A DNA stretch of 64,000 bases. Origin: an uncultured Bacteroidales bacterium. GTDB lineage: Bacteria; Bacteroidota; Bacteroidia; Bacteroidales; Muribaculaceae. A model generated the notes under the pieces. That model saw only the letters and a program-made list of their open reading frames with translations, had not been told where the DNA came from and searched no databases. The translations under genes and the position numbers were made by a program. Positions 1-8,824 of this stretch are shown here, one piece after another. Every line of letters begins with the position of its first letter. Within the stretch, counting starts at the first letter, position 1. The stretch covers positions 1 to 64,000 of the forward strand of contig UQVH01000003.1 in the NCBI GenBank assembly GCA_900544535.1, in the 5' to 3' direction.

Positions 1-22
1 TTCTGATTTTATGTATAAAATA

Positions 23-55
23 GAGACTGCCTAACTTTGGTTGTTAGACAGTCTC
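23..55 (-). terminator. Intrinsic terminator of the DUF2807 gene
   Basis: GAGACTG pairs with CAGTCTC and CTAAC with GTTAG around a 7-base loop, with a single C/A mismatch. Read on the minus strand the hairpin is followed by TATTTTATACATAAAA, so it suits the gene ending at 88. Confidence 0.7.
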
Positions 56-87
56 ACGCATTATATTGGAGAGCTGCCAGGTCCTGT

Positions 88-813
88 TTAGTTTGCGATT
101 TTGACAGATCCGGCGGAAGATTTGTCAATAGAGGAGTGGTTGACTTTGAGCCCCGGAGCCTTTATTGAACCCGCACTCGATGCCTCGAAATCACCGCGGT
201 TTGCATTCCCGGAAGTGATGTTGATTAATCCTGCAGATGAAGCCTCGCAATCGAGTCGGTCGGCTTTAACTGATGTCGCTTTTACATGTGCTCCGGACGA
301 AGCTTCCAGCTCGATGCGTGTCGCAGTCAGATTAGCGACGGAGATCGAGGCGCCTGAGGATGCTTCAATGTCAAGTTCTGAGGCTGTCAGTGAAGAGAAT
401 GATATTTTTCCGGCGGATGAAGCCTCAAGGTTGATTTTCTTTGTGGAGGATGAGATGGCGTTTGTGCATTTGATTGTCGCACCTGACGAAACTTCTACTT
501 CTCTTACGATAGGGGCTGTCACTGTGACGGTGACGCCGCTAATATTCTGCTTTTTATTCCCCCGATTGTGTTTGGGGTATATCTCAAGTGTTTTACCACT
601 GACTTTTACGTCAATAATGTCGATGCGCTTGGCATCGCCGGATATGGAGACGTTGGTGTTGCCACCAGTTGTCGGCTTGTAGATTACGCTTACTCCTGCG
701 CTTGCCTCAATGGCGTCAATAGTTTTGTTTATCTTCAATGTCTTTGTCTCGGCGGAAGCAATAAGCCCGACTGTCAGGCATAGAATGCTCAGAAAGGACT
801 TTTTCAGTGTCAT
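88..813 (-). CDS. Secreted DUF2807 (head-GIN type) repeat protein
   Basis: 241 residues. Residues 1-21 form a signal peptide with a likely cut after IASA, so the protein is exported. The rest resembles the DUF2807 family, common in Bacteroidota and thought to form a beta-helix; the function is unknown. From about residue 125 to the end an EASS(A/G) motif recurs every 20 residues at least five times, ending in a DKSS variant, as expected for one turn of a beta-solenoid per repeat. It stands alone: the next gene on this strand is separated by about 90 bp, and a hairpin terminator follows. The regular repeats could change copy number by recombination. Confidence 0.8.
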   Translation of the reverse strand: MTLKKSFLSILCLTVGLIASAETKTLKINKTIDAIEASAGVSVIYKPTTGGNTNVSISGDAKRIDIIDVKVSGKTLEIYPKHNRGNKKQNISGVTVTVTAPIVREVEVSSGATIKCTNAISSSTKKINLEASSAGKISFSSLTASELDIEASSGASISVANLTATRIELEASSGAHVKATSVKADRLDCEASSAGLINITSGNANRGDFEASSAGSIKAPGLKVNHSSIDKSSAGSVKIAN

Positions 814-900
814 AAATATGGAAATTGGAGTGGTTGAAACTGTTTTATATATTGTATGACGCGAAAAATTGAGAAAAGTTACAGTCTGAATGTGAAAAAA

Positions 901-1059
901 TCAGTTTTTCGGAGGGTCAAAACTCTCCTCCGGCAGATAAGCATAGCCCCAACCGTAGTCAATCGGGAACATAACAGGCTCGATGTCTGCGTGCTGTATC
1001 AAATACAGTGTCGCTTCCGCATTTTTACGGAGACTGGCAGTCCTTGGACGGTATCTCAT
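901..1059 (-). CDS. Small 52-residue protein coupled to the symporter gene
   Basis: Unrecognised. The ATG (1059-1057) overlaps the TGA of the upstream symporter (1058-1056) in an ATGA arrangement, typical of translational coupling. The reading frame stays open for 52 codons and ends in TGA at 903-901. The product starts MRYRPRTASLRKNAEATLYL and continues with an acidic, Pro- and aromatic-rich tail (PIDYGWGYAYLPEES). It has no signal peptide or membrane segment, so it would be cytosolic. A GGAGG/CCTCC hairpin at its 3' end, followed by T-rich sequence, could be the terminator of the nadE-symporter-small ORF unit. The coupling is what I see; a role connected with the transporter is inference. 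Confidence 0.6.
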   Translation of the reverse strand: MRYRPRTASLRKNAEATLYLIQHADIEPVMFPIDYGWGYAYLPEESFDPPKN

Positions 1060-2273
1060 GCTTCTGCGTTTGAGCTTTGTTGTGCGGCTGGTGCGGCTGC
1101 GGAATCTGATTTCGGTGTAGAAGGAAAGATGCGGTTGATTATGGCTGCGATCGCTCCGTCACCGGTCACATTGCAGGCCGTCCCGAAGCTGTCCATCGCT
1201 ATGTAGAGTGCGATCATCAGCGCAACCATCTGTTCGTCGAATCCCAAGATCGACTGGAGCAATCCGATAGAAGCCATGATGGCTCCGCCCGGAATACCCG
1301 GAGCGGCGATGATGGTGATGCCGAGCATGCCGATGAAGTGGCAGAAAAGGCCTAAGTCATGCGGCTGATTGTGCATTATCATCAGAGCCAGGGCGCAGGC
1401 TACGATCTTTAGCGTGCTGCCGCTCATGTGTATGGTAGCGCAGAGCGGGATGACAAATCCGGCTATGTCTTCCCGGACTCCCATCTTGATCGCCTGACGG
1501 AGGGTGACGGGGATTGTTGCCGCCGATGACTGTGTGCCGAGTGCGGTGAAATAGGCCGAGAGCATGGTACGGAGCATCCGGAACGGATTCTTGTGAGCAA
1601 ACGGTGCGGCTATGCAATACTGGAGTACAAGGATGAAGACATGAAGGATGAAGATGATGACAATGATTTTCATGAAACATTTGAGTATCATTCCCACCTG
1701 TCCTTCAATTGTCATATTGAGAAATATGCCGAAGATATAGACCGGCAGCAGGGGGAGAATAGCCGCGTCGATCGTCTTTGAGACAATATCCCGAAACTCG
1801 TAGAATCCGTTTTTAAGAGAGTGCCCGTTCAGGAAAGCCATGCCGAGTCCGAGCATGAATGCCAGGACAAGAGCGGTCATTACTGTCATCAGCGGCGGCA
1901 TTTCGATGGTGAAATACGGCAGTAGCTTGGATGTACTCTCGCTGAGCGCGATACCCTCTTCCCCTCCAATGATAGAAGGGAAAGTCAAAGAGCCTGTAAA
2001 ATAGGAGATAATTCCGGCCATGAATGTGGCGAGATAGGCAATGGCTGCTGTGACTACAAGAAGTTTGCCTGCACGGCCTCCGATGTCGGCTATGGCCGGA
2101 GCCACAAATCCGACTATGATCATCGGAATCATGAAGCCGAGAAACTGCGAGAAGATGGCGTTGAAAGTCGCCATTATCTGTCCAAGCCAAAGAGGAGCTA
2201 CCAAGCCGAGCAGAATGCCGATCACGATGGCTATAAGGATGCGGGGGAGGAGTCCTAATTTCATTTTTCTCAA
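1056..2273 (-). CDS. Dicarboxylate/amino acid:cation symporter (DAACS family)
   Basis: 405 residues, almost entirely hydrophobic helices, in the inner membrane. It matches the DAACS (SDF) family, which carries glutamate, aspartate, serine/threonine or C4-dicarboxylates with Na+ or H+. The serine-rich hairpin appears as SSAATIPVTL near residue 250, and the substrate/cation-binding helix as NVTGDGAIAA near residue 370. Length is normal for the family. Substrate cannot be told from sequence; SstT- or GltP-like are both possible. The gene starts 56 bp after the nadE stop on the same strand and overlaps the following 52-codon ORF by 4 nt. The short charged C-terminal tail is Ala/Gln/Ser-rich. Confidence 0.88.
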   Translation of the reverse strand: MRKMKLGLLPRILIAIVIGILLGLVAPLWLGQIMATFNAIFSQFLGFMIPMIIVGFVAPAIADIGGRAGKLLVVTAAIAYLATFMAGIISYFTGSLTFPSIIGGEEGIALSESTSKLLPYFTIEMPPLMTVMTALVLAFMLGLGMAFLNGHSLKNGFYEFRDIVSKTIDAAILPLLPVYIFGIFLNMTIEGQVGMILKCFMKIIVIIFILHVFILVLQYCIAAPFAHKNPFRMLRTMLSAYFTALGTQSSAATIPVTLRQAIKMGVREDIAGFVIPLCATIHMSGSTLKIVACALALMIMHNQPHDLGLFCHFIGMLGITIIAAPGIPGGAIMASIGLLQSILGFDEQMVALMIALYIAMDSFGTACNVTGDGAIAAIINRIFPSTPKSDSAAAPAAQQSSNAEA

Positions 2274-2329
2274 ATAGATTTAAGGAGTTTGGTTTCTGAT
2301 GGTGTCGGGATTGTACTTTTGGAGGTGTT

Positions 2330-4291
2330 TCAAAGATTCTCACGCCACAGGGCTGATGAGGCATCAGAGGGCATACGCCAGTCGCCGCGCGGTGACAGGC
2401 ATACCGATCCTACTTTCGGTCCGTCAGGAAGACATGAGCGCTTAAACTGTTGGTTGAAGAATCTGCGCATAAATACCGAAAGCCAGTGGGTTATAGTTTC
2501 ATCTGAGTATTCTTCTGCTGTGAAAGCATGGCGGGCAAGAAGATATATGCGTTCAGGCGTGAAGCCGTAGCGCAACATATAATATAGGAAGAAATCATGC
2601 AGCTCATAAGGGCCGACAAGATCTTCTGTTTTCTGCTTGATGTTGCCTTCGCTGTCGGCGGGAATGAGCTCCGGACTGATCGGGGTGTCAATTATGTCGA
2701 GCAGACGTCGGCGGACTTCGGAATTTTCGGGAGCCTCCATGGCGAAATAGTTCACAAGATATTTTACCAGTGTTTTGGGGACTCCGGCATTCACTCCATA
2801 CATCGACATATGGTCTCCGTTGTATGTGGCCCAGCCTAAAGCGAGTTCGGAAAGATCTCCGGTACCGAGCACTATTCCACCGGTCTGATTGGCTATGTCC
2901 ATCAGTAGCATGGTACGCTGACGTGCCTGTGAATTTTCATACGTAACGTCATGAATTTCCGGGTTATGTCCAATGTCTTTAAAGTGTTGCTTTACCGCCT
3001 CTCCGATGTTGATCTCGCGAGATGTGACACCGAGATGTTCCATCAGCTCGACGGCATTGGAGTGGGTGCGGTCAGTTGTACCGAAGCCCGGCATTGTAAC
3101 TCCGATTATTCCTTTACGGTCAAGGTTCAATCGGTCGAATGTTCTGACAGCGATGAGCAGGGCGAGAGTCGAGTCAAGTCCTCCGGAGATGCCGACTGTC
3201 AGTGTCCGGCAGTTTATGGCGTCAAGTCTTTTGGCCAAAGCGGCAACCTGGATGTTTATTATTTCTTCGCAGCGTTCATTGATGGCCGCATTGTCGGACG
3301 GAACAAAGGGGTGGGGATTCACGTAACGTAGAAGTTTACCGGTTGCCTGCGGCGCATGATCCGTGTTGGTGCCGGTAATGGTCTTAACATCTAAACTGTT
3401 ACTTGAGCTTTCGATAGTAATGCCCTTGCATTCATTGAATGCACAGTCTGCAAATGTCGTCATATGAAGACGGTCACGGTTGATAGCCTCTATGTCCACA
3501 TCGGCAATGACAATGTTGTCGGACGGGTCCCAGCGGCGGTTCGCACAGAGCACGGCTCCGTTTTCGCAGATGATCGCCTTTCCGTCAAAAGTAAGATCGG
3601 TTGAAGATTCGCCCCAGCCGGCACCGGCATAAGCATAGGCGCACAGGCAGCGGGCTGACTGCTGCTTAAGCAATGAAGTCAGATATGAGTATTTCCCGAT
3701 GAGATCGTCGGAGGCCGACAGATTGAGGATGACCTGAGCTCCGGCCATAGCAAGACGGCAAGACGGCGGAATCGGTACCCAAAGATCTTCGCAGATTTCA
3801 ATGCCGACCAATGCTCCGTGAGAGCGGAAAATCCGACCGGATGTCATTTCGAAACGTTCGCCGTTGATCTCTACGGTTTCATTTGTCCCAAGGGGGAGCG
3901 GACGCCACCAGCGGCGCTCGTAGAACTCATTGTAGTTGGGTATATATGATTTTGCAATCAGGTCGACCCTGCCGTTGCGGATAAGGGCCGCGCAATTATA
4001 GAGTGCGCCAGCATTACGCACCGGCAATCCAATTGTGAAATGTATGTTGAGCCCGCGTGAATAGTCCCGGAGGTCAAGCAGGGCAGAGGTTGCGGCGTTC
4101 AGAAGTGTGGTGTTATGAAAGAGATCGGCACAGGTATAGGCTGTTACACTCATTTCGGGGAAGACTGCCAACTCGACGCCCTTTGATTCAAACTCTGTGA
4201 GTATGGCTTTTATTCCGTCAAGATTGAACTTGACATCGGCAACCTTTACAGCGGGAGCCGCTGCGGCTATGCGAAGAAATCCGTTGTGCAT
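2330..4291 (-). CDS. nadE: Glutamine-dependent NAD+ synthase
   Basis: 653 residues. Converts nicotinic acid adenine dinucleotide to NAD+ with ATP, using ammonia from glutamine; cytosolic. The N-terminal 290 or so residues form a nitrilase-type glutaminase: Glu in FPEMSV, Lys in IAKSYIPNY and Cys in IEICEDLW make the catalytic triad. The C-terminal half is the synthetase, with the PP-loop SGGLDSTLA near residue 365 and the later GTGDLSELALGW motif. Length agrees with the two-domain bacterial enzyme. It heads a probable operon with the symporter and small ORF downstream. The start is 118 bp from the divergent cardiolipin synthase gene. Confidence 0.95.
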   Translation of the reverse strand: MHNGFLRIAAAAPAVKVADVKFNLDGIKAILTEFESKGVELAVFPEMSVTAYTCADLFHNTTLLNAATSALLDLRDYSRGLNIHFTIGLPVRNAGALYNCAALIRNGRVDLIAKSYIPNYNEFYERRWWRPLPLGTNETVEINGERFEMTSGRIFRSHGALVGIEICEDLWVPIPPSCRLAMAGAQVILNLSASDDLIGKYSYLTSLLKQQSARCLCAYAYAGAGWGESSTDLTFDGKAIICENGAVLCANRRWDPSDNIVIADVDIEAINRDRLHMTTFADCAFNECKGITIESSSNSLDVKTITGTNTDHAPQATGKLLRYVNPHPFVPSDNAAINERCEEIINIQVAALAKRLDAINCRTLTVGISGGLDSTLALLIAVRTFDRLNLDRKGIIGVTMPGFGTTDRTHSNAVELMEHLGVTSREINIGEAVKQHFKDIGHNPEIHDVTYENSQARQRTMLLMDIANQTGGIVLGTGDLSELALGWATYNGDHMSMYGVNAGVPKTLVKYLVNYFAMEAPENSEVRRRLLDIIDTPISPELIPADSEGNIKQKTEDLVGPYELHDFFLYYMLRYGFTPERIYLLARHAFTAEEYSDETITHWLSVFMRRFFNQQFKRSCLPDGPKVGSVCLSPRGDWRMPSDASSALWRENL

Positions 4292-4356
4292 GATTTGCGA
4301 TTAATGTATTCGGAGCACGAAATTAGGAATAAATCTGCTAATTTTTAAGTTATCAG

Positions 4357-4387
4357 TTGATAAATTTTAAAAATAAACTTAACTTTG
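4357..4387 (+). promoter_or_regulatory. Promoter for cardiolipin synthase
   Basis: TTG (4357-4359), a 20-bp spacer and TAACTTTG (4380-4387) match the Bacteroidota -33/-7 form. The ATG at 4410 follows by 22 bp. Confidence 0.7.
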
Positions 4388-4409
4388 TGCATCCTGACAT
4401 TGATGTATT

Positions 4410-5864
4410 ATGCAGATTGACTACATCGCTTTAGACTGGGAAAGCGTCCGGTGGAGCCTTATAATGGCCTACGGGGTGTTAATTCTGTGTGTCATCGGCA
4501 TTGTTATAAGTGAAAACCGAAATCCGCTCAAAGCTTTGGGGTGGATCATGGCATTGCTGCTTTTTCCTGTCGGCGGTATCATTCTTTATTTCATATTCGG
4601 CCGCAGTATCCGCAATGTGCGCATGATATCGCGTCGTAACAGACGCCGCTTGCTGAAACTGGAAAATACACTTCCACTGCCCAAACTTGACAAGAATATG
4701 TCGCCCGAAAACCGTCAGCGTATACGTCTGGCTTACAATATCGGCGGTGCAAATCTCTATACCGGCAATCAGATCAGAATTTTCAGCAGCGGAGAGCGCC
4801 ATTTTGAAGAACTGTTCGACGATTTGCGTCATGCGAAATCATATATCAATCTCCAGTTTTATATTATTGCTAATGATTCGCTCGGACGCCGGTTGCGTGA
4901 CATACTCATCGAGCGGGCCCAGGCCGGAGTCAAAGTAAGAGTCATTTATGACTATATCGGCTCCTTCGATGCGCGTCGTCGTGATTTTTTTCAGCGAATG
5001 AAAGAGTATGGGGTTGAGGTCCATTCGTTTTTTCGGCTTTCATTCCCAAGTCATGTTAATCGCATCAACTGGCGAAACCATAGGAAAGTTGTGGTAATTG
5101 ATGGAAATGTCGGCTATATAGGAGGTATGAATGTGGCTGACCGTTATGTGCGTGGAATCGGAAAGGGTAAGTGGCGCGACACAGGCGCCCGTATTTCCGG
5201 TCCCGGAGTGGCGGCTCTTCAGTATAATTTTGCTGTCGACTGGAAATTTATGGGGCAGCCTTTGCTTTGCGATCCCGTCGCGGGAATTTCCGACAGCTTG
5301 AAAGGTTCGATAGAAAATGTGACACTTCAGATTCTTGCATCGGGACCGAATGACCGCTGGGGCAACATGACACTTCTTTTTTATAAAGCAATAGCAACCG
5401 CGCGCCGCAGGATCTGGCTTCAGACGCCTTATTTTCTGCCGAGCGACGGCCTTTTGAAAGCATTGGAGTCTGTCTCGTTGGCTGGAGTGGATGTAAGGGT
5501 GATGATGCCCAGACGGGCTGATTCGAAAGTCCTGACGTATGCCTCACACAGCTATATTGAGGAGTGTCTGTTGGCAGGGGTCAAGATATATCTTTACGAA
5601 GCGGGCATGTTGCATGCGAAGGTGATGATTGTCGACGATGATTTCTCGACACTCGGTTCAACCAATTTCGATTTTCGCAGCATGGAGCATAATTTTGAGG
5701 AAAATCTGCTGCTCTATTCACCGGAGACAAATGAAGTTCTTACCCGTAATTTCGAAGCTGATGCTTCGGAATGCAAGCGTCTGAAACTTGCCGACTGGAA
5801 CCGCCGGAGCCGTGGCACGCGGGCGCTGGAGTCACTTTGTCGTCTGTTAAGCCCGATTCTCTGA
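4410..5864 (+). CDS. cls: Cardiolipin synthase (phospholipase D family)
   Basis: 484 residues. Joins two phosphatidylglycerol molecules to give cardiolipin and glycerol at the inner membrane. Two N-terminal membrane helices (about residues 15-65) precede two PLD domains, each with an HKD motif: HRKVVVID near residue 224 and HAKVMIVD near residue 402, each followed by GG(M)N or GSTNFD-type sequence. Domain order and length match ClsA-type enzymes. It is a single-gene unit with its own promoter. The hairpin beyond its stop has its T-run on the other strand, so how this transcript ends is unclear. Confidence 0.93.
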   Translation: MQIDYIALDWESVRWSLIMAYGVLILCVIGIVISENRNPLKALGWIMALLLFPVGGIILYFIFGRSIRNVRMISRRNRRRLLKLENTLPLPKLDKNMSPENRQRIRLAYNIGGANLYTGNQIRIFSSGERHFEELFDDLRHAKSYINLQFYIIANDSLGRRLRDILIERAQAGVKVRVIYDYIGSFDARRRDFFQRMKEYGVEVHSFFRLSFPSHVNRINWRNHRKVVVIDGNVGYIGGMNVADRYVRGIGKGKWRDTGARISGPGVAALQYNFAVDWKFMGQPLLCDPVAGISDSLKGSIENVTLQILASGPNDRWGNMTLLFYKAIATARRRIWLQTPYFLPSDGLLKALESVSLAGVDVRVMMPRRADSKVLTYASHSYIEECLLAGVKIYLYEAGMLHAKVMIVDDDFSTLGSTNFDFRSMEHNFEENLLLYSPETNEVLTRNFEADASECKRLKLADWNRRSRGTRALESLCRLLSPIL

Positions 5865-5904
5865 TCCGCCGGAGTAGGGCGTGGTCCGGATCGATTCAAT
5901 TGTA

Positions 5905-5945
5905 TTATAATAAAAAACGAAGGCTGGCCTCACGGTCATCCTTCG
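5905..5945 (-). terminator. Hairpin with T-run on the minus strand
   Basis: CGAAGG (5918-5923) pairs with CCTTCG (5940-5945), with further TG/CA and CC/GG pairs inside. On the minus strand it is followed by TTTTTTATTATAA; on the plus strand no T-run follows. It is therefore oriented for a minus-strand transcript, although no minus-strand protein gene lies upstream of it. Confidence 0.6.
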
Positions 5946-6085
5946 CTGCTTACACATAGTACTTAACGTCAGTGGATTTATAAATGTCTAATAATGCAAA
6001 TGTCTCTATTTAAGAAGTAGAGTTGGGTAACGTCACGGATTCAAAATTGTTTTAAGAATGTTTTTGAGCATTGCTCCCGTGATGT
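5908..6085 (-). ncRNA. Candidate small RNA or very short leader-peptide transcript
   Basis: Inferred from a minus-strand -7 box (TAACTTTG, 6098-6091) and the minus-strand terminator at 5945-5905, which together define a transcript of about 175 nt. Inside are two copies of TGACGTTA and a CACGG/CCGTG pairing. There is also a 12-codon ORF (MLKNILKTILNP) preceded by GGGAGCA. I do not recognise an Rfam family. No -33 TTTG is visible, which weakens the case. The rest of the gap up to 6331 holds nothing else recognisable. Confidence 0.35.
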
Positions 6086-6090
6086 TGTTG

Positions 6091-6098
6091 CAAAGTTA
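6091..6098 (-). promoter_or_regulatory. -7 box for the candidate small RNA
   Basis: TAACTTTG on the minus strand, an exact TAnnTTTG match, with AT-rich sequence upstream but no TTTG at -33. Confidence 0.35.
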
Positions 6099-6331
6099 TA
6101 TTATAATTTTTAAAATTCCTAATGCTAATTTAACCCTCGGAGAGGCTGCGACAACAGCGGTATTTTTAAATCGGGTTTAAAGTTTGAAATTGTAAATGAG
6201 TCGGGCTGTGAGACCTGAAAAATGTTTGGATTTGGGTGAGAAAGTTACAAAATGTAATTTGGTTAAAATAAGTTAATGTGATAAATCAAAAATAGGCACA
6301 TCCTGATAGGGGGTAATTGTAGATTTTTTTG

Positions 6332-6339
6332 TAACTTTG
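6332..6339 (+). promoter_or_regulatory. -7 box of the lon promoter
   Basis: TAACTTTG at 6332-6339 is an exact TAnnTTTG match. Transcription would begin near 6346. This places the TTG at 6350 almost at the 5' end and supports the ATG at 6398 as the lon start. Confidence 0.6.
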
Positions 6340-6397
6340 GGGCCTTGTTTTGCGCTGCCGTCAAGGCATTGTAAACATTATAACTCATGGAAGAAGT

Positions 6398-8785
6398 ATG
6401 AAAGAAGATACGACTAAGATAGTTTCAGTAGGACAAATAGACATAGGAGTGCCTTCCGAACGGCCTCAGCCGGACTTTTCGGATCTCCCGATTATAGCCA
6501 TGCGCGATCTCGTGTTGTTTCCGGGAGTGACTTTTCCCATCACTCTGGGACGCGAAGCTTCGGTGCATACAGCTTCATCCGCGTCTGAGCGTAACATCCC
6601 GGTCGGTATTTTCTGTCAGAAAGTATCTTCCGTTGAGAATCCGTCGCTTGACGATCTGTATGACTATGGTGTTGTAGCCGATGTGCTCAAGACATTTGAT
6701 CTGCCTGACGGCACACATACCGCCATTATTTCAGCCCGTGAAAAAATCAAGATCGAAGGCCGGTCGGCCGGAAGCCATATATCGGGATCTCTCTGCGCTC
6801 AGGTCAAGCCGGTTCACGACAGTGTTTCCCGTTCTTCCGACAAAGAGTTTGTCGCCATCGTCGATGATATACGACAGACGACACTCAATATTCTTCACAG
6901 CGGAAATGACAAGATGAGCGATCTTGCCTTCAATATAGAAAATATTCCGGGGCCGCAATTGCTGATCAATATGATCTGCACTCACTCTCCGTTTCCTCCG
7001 GACGTGAAAATCGAACTTTTGAAGAAAAATCGCCTGAAAGACCGTGCGCAGCTTCTTCTCAGCCATCTCGCCCACACCGAGGAAATGGCCGAGATCCGCG
7101 CGGAGGTCCACCGCAAGGCGCGCCGAAACATTGACGAACAGCAGCGCAATGCGTTTCTCCAGCATCAGTTCGATGTTTTGCGTGAGGAGCTTTACGGTGA
7201 TGATGACGATTGTGCCGCACTGGAGGAAAAAGCCAAAGAGATCGAATTTCCTGCTGCTGTGCGCCGGACGTTTACCAAAGAGCTGGACAAGCTCAGACGC
7301 CTGAATCCGCAGAGTCCCGATTACAGCGTACAGTATTCTTATCTTCAGTTGCTGACAGATCTCCCTTGGGGAAAATCAACTCCCCTCAACACAGATTTCA
7401 TTACGGCTGAAAAAGTCCTTGATGAAGATCACTACGGACTTGAAAAGGTCAAGGAAAGAATCCTTGAGCAGCTTGCGGTGATGATGAACACTCCTGAGGG
7501 GCGTTCGCCGATCATCTGCCTCGTAGGTGCTCCGGGTGTCGGCAAGACTTCACTCGGACAGTCGATTGCCAAAGCTCTCGGCCGTAACTATCAGCGCGTG
7601 TCGCTCGGCGGTCTGCATGACGAGGCGGAAATACGCGGACACCGCCGAACATATATCGGTGCGATGCCGGGGCGTATAATCGATGCCGTCAAAAGAGCCG
7701 GCTCATCGAATCCGGTGCTCCTTCTCGACGAGATTGACAAGACCGGAAGTGATTTCAAGGGCGATCCATCATCGGCGCTCCTTGAAGTGCTCGATCCCGA
7801 ACAGAACAGCCGTTTCCATGACAATTATGTCGATGTGGACTATGACCTCTCGCACGTCCTTTTCATAGCGACAGCCAATACCCTTTCGACCATCCCGCGG
7901 CCCTTGCTTGACAGAATGGAAGTTATCGACATCTCAGGCTATCTTCCGGAGGAGAAGATCGAGATTGCCCGTAAACATCTGATACCGCGTATTGCCGAGG
8001 AAAACGGGTTCGGAAAGGATGAGGTTACATTCACGACTGAGGCTTTGGCCAAAATCATCGAAAGCTACACCGGCGAAAGCGGAGTCCGAATGCTTGAAAA
8101 AGAAATTGCCAAAGTCATCCGAAAGATCGTGCTTAACAAAATGCGCGGTAAGGATTACAACCTGACAGTCGAGGCTGGAGATCTGCGGGACTATCTCGGT
8201 GTCGAGGTCTATACTCCGGAGCGTTATGAAGTGTCAGAAACGCCCGGTGTGGCCACCGGTCTTGCGTGGACTGCCGTCGGAGGTGAGATTCTTTTCATCG
8301 AGACATCTGTAACTCAGGGGAAAGGTGAGAAACTCACTATTACCGGAAATCTCGGAGATGTCATGAAGGAGTCTGCCGTGATAGCCACACAGGTGGTCAA
8401 GGCTCGCGCCGCAAGTTATGGTGTCGAACCTGAAAGTTTCGAAAACCGTCAGCTGCATATCCATGTCCCGGAAGGCGCGATACCCAAGGACGGTCCTTCG
8501 GCAGGCATTACGATGTGTGTTTCCATTCTTTCTGCGCTGACGGGACGTCCTGTAAAATCCCGGCTGGCAATGACGGGCGAAATAACTTTGCGCGGAAAAG
8601 TTCTCCCGGTTGGAGGCATAAAGGAAAAGATGCTTGCCGCCAAACGCGCCGGTATCACGGATATTATTCTCTGCGCCGACAACCGTAAAAACATCGAGGA
8701 TATAAAGCAGATTTATATCTCCGGGCTGACGTTCCATTATGTCAGGACTATCGACGAGGTTTTCGCCGTAGCTTTCGGTGATTGA
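6398..8785 (+). CDS. lon: ATP-dependent protease Lon
   Basis: 795 residues from the ATG at 6398, which has GGAAGAAG just upstream; an in-frame TTG at 6350 would add 16 residues but lies too close to the predicted transcription start. Lon degrades misfolded and regulatory proteins in the cytosol. Order: N-terminal substrate-binding domain (about 25-230), coiled-coil linker, AAA+ domain with Walker A GAPGVGKTS near residue 377 and LLDEIDK Walker B, then the protease domain. Its catalytic Ser lies in PKDGPSAG near residue 701 and Lys in GGIKEKMLAAKRAG near 743. Typical length. A PASTA gene follows 39 bp later. Confidence 0.96.
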   Translation: MKEDTTKIVSVGQIDIGVPSERPQPDFSDLPIIAMRDLVLFPGVTFPITLGREASVHTASSASERNIPVGIFCQKVSSVENPSLDDLYDYGVVADVLKTFDLPDGTHTAIISAREKIKIEGRSAGSHISGSLCAQVKPVHDSVSRSSDKEFVAIVDDIRQTTLNILHSGNDKMSDLAFNIENIPGPQLLINMICTHSPFPPDVKIELLKKNRLKDRAQLLLSHLAHTEEMAEIRAEVHRKARRNIDEQQRNAFLQHQFDVLREELYGDDDDCAALEEKAKEIEFPAAVRRTFTKELDKLRRLNPQSPDYSVQYSYLQLLTDLPWGKSTPLNTDFITAEKVLDEDHYGLEKVKERILEQLAVMMNTPEGRSPIICLVGAPGVGKTSLGQSIAKALGRNYQRVSLGGLHDEAEIRGHRRTYIGAMPGRIIDAVKRAGSSNPVLLLDEIDKTGSDFKGDPSSALLEVLDPEQNSRFHDNYVDVDYDLSHVLFIATANTLSTIPRPLLDRMEVIDISGYLPEEKIEIARKHLIPRIAEENGFGKDEVTFTTEALAKIIESYTGESGVRMLEKEIAKVIRKIVLNKMRGKDYNLTVEAGDLRDYLGVEVYTPERYEVSETPGVATGLAWTAVGGEILFIETSVTQGKGEKLTITGNLGDVMKESAVIATQVVKARAASYGVEPESFENRQLHIHVPEGAIPKDGPSAGITMCVSILSALTGRPVKSRLAMTGEITLRGKVLPVGGIKEKMLAAKRAGITDIILCADNRKNIEDIKQIYISGLTFHYVRTIDEVFAVAFGD

Positions 8786-8824
8786 ATTTCCTGACGACTT
8801 CTCTCTATCAACTGTATATATTAT

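Noticed and set aside
856..1206. Plus-strand frame of 116 codons
   Set aside because: It is antisense to the symporter and to the coupled 52-codon ORF, which has better support.
5918..5945. Hairpin after cls as the plus-strand terminator of cls
   Set aside because: The T-run is on the other strand; it was assigned to a minus-strand transcript, though use by cls is not excluded.
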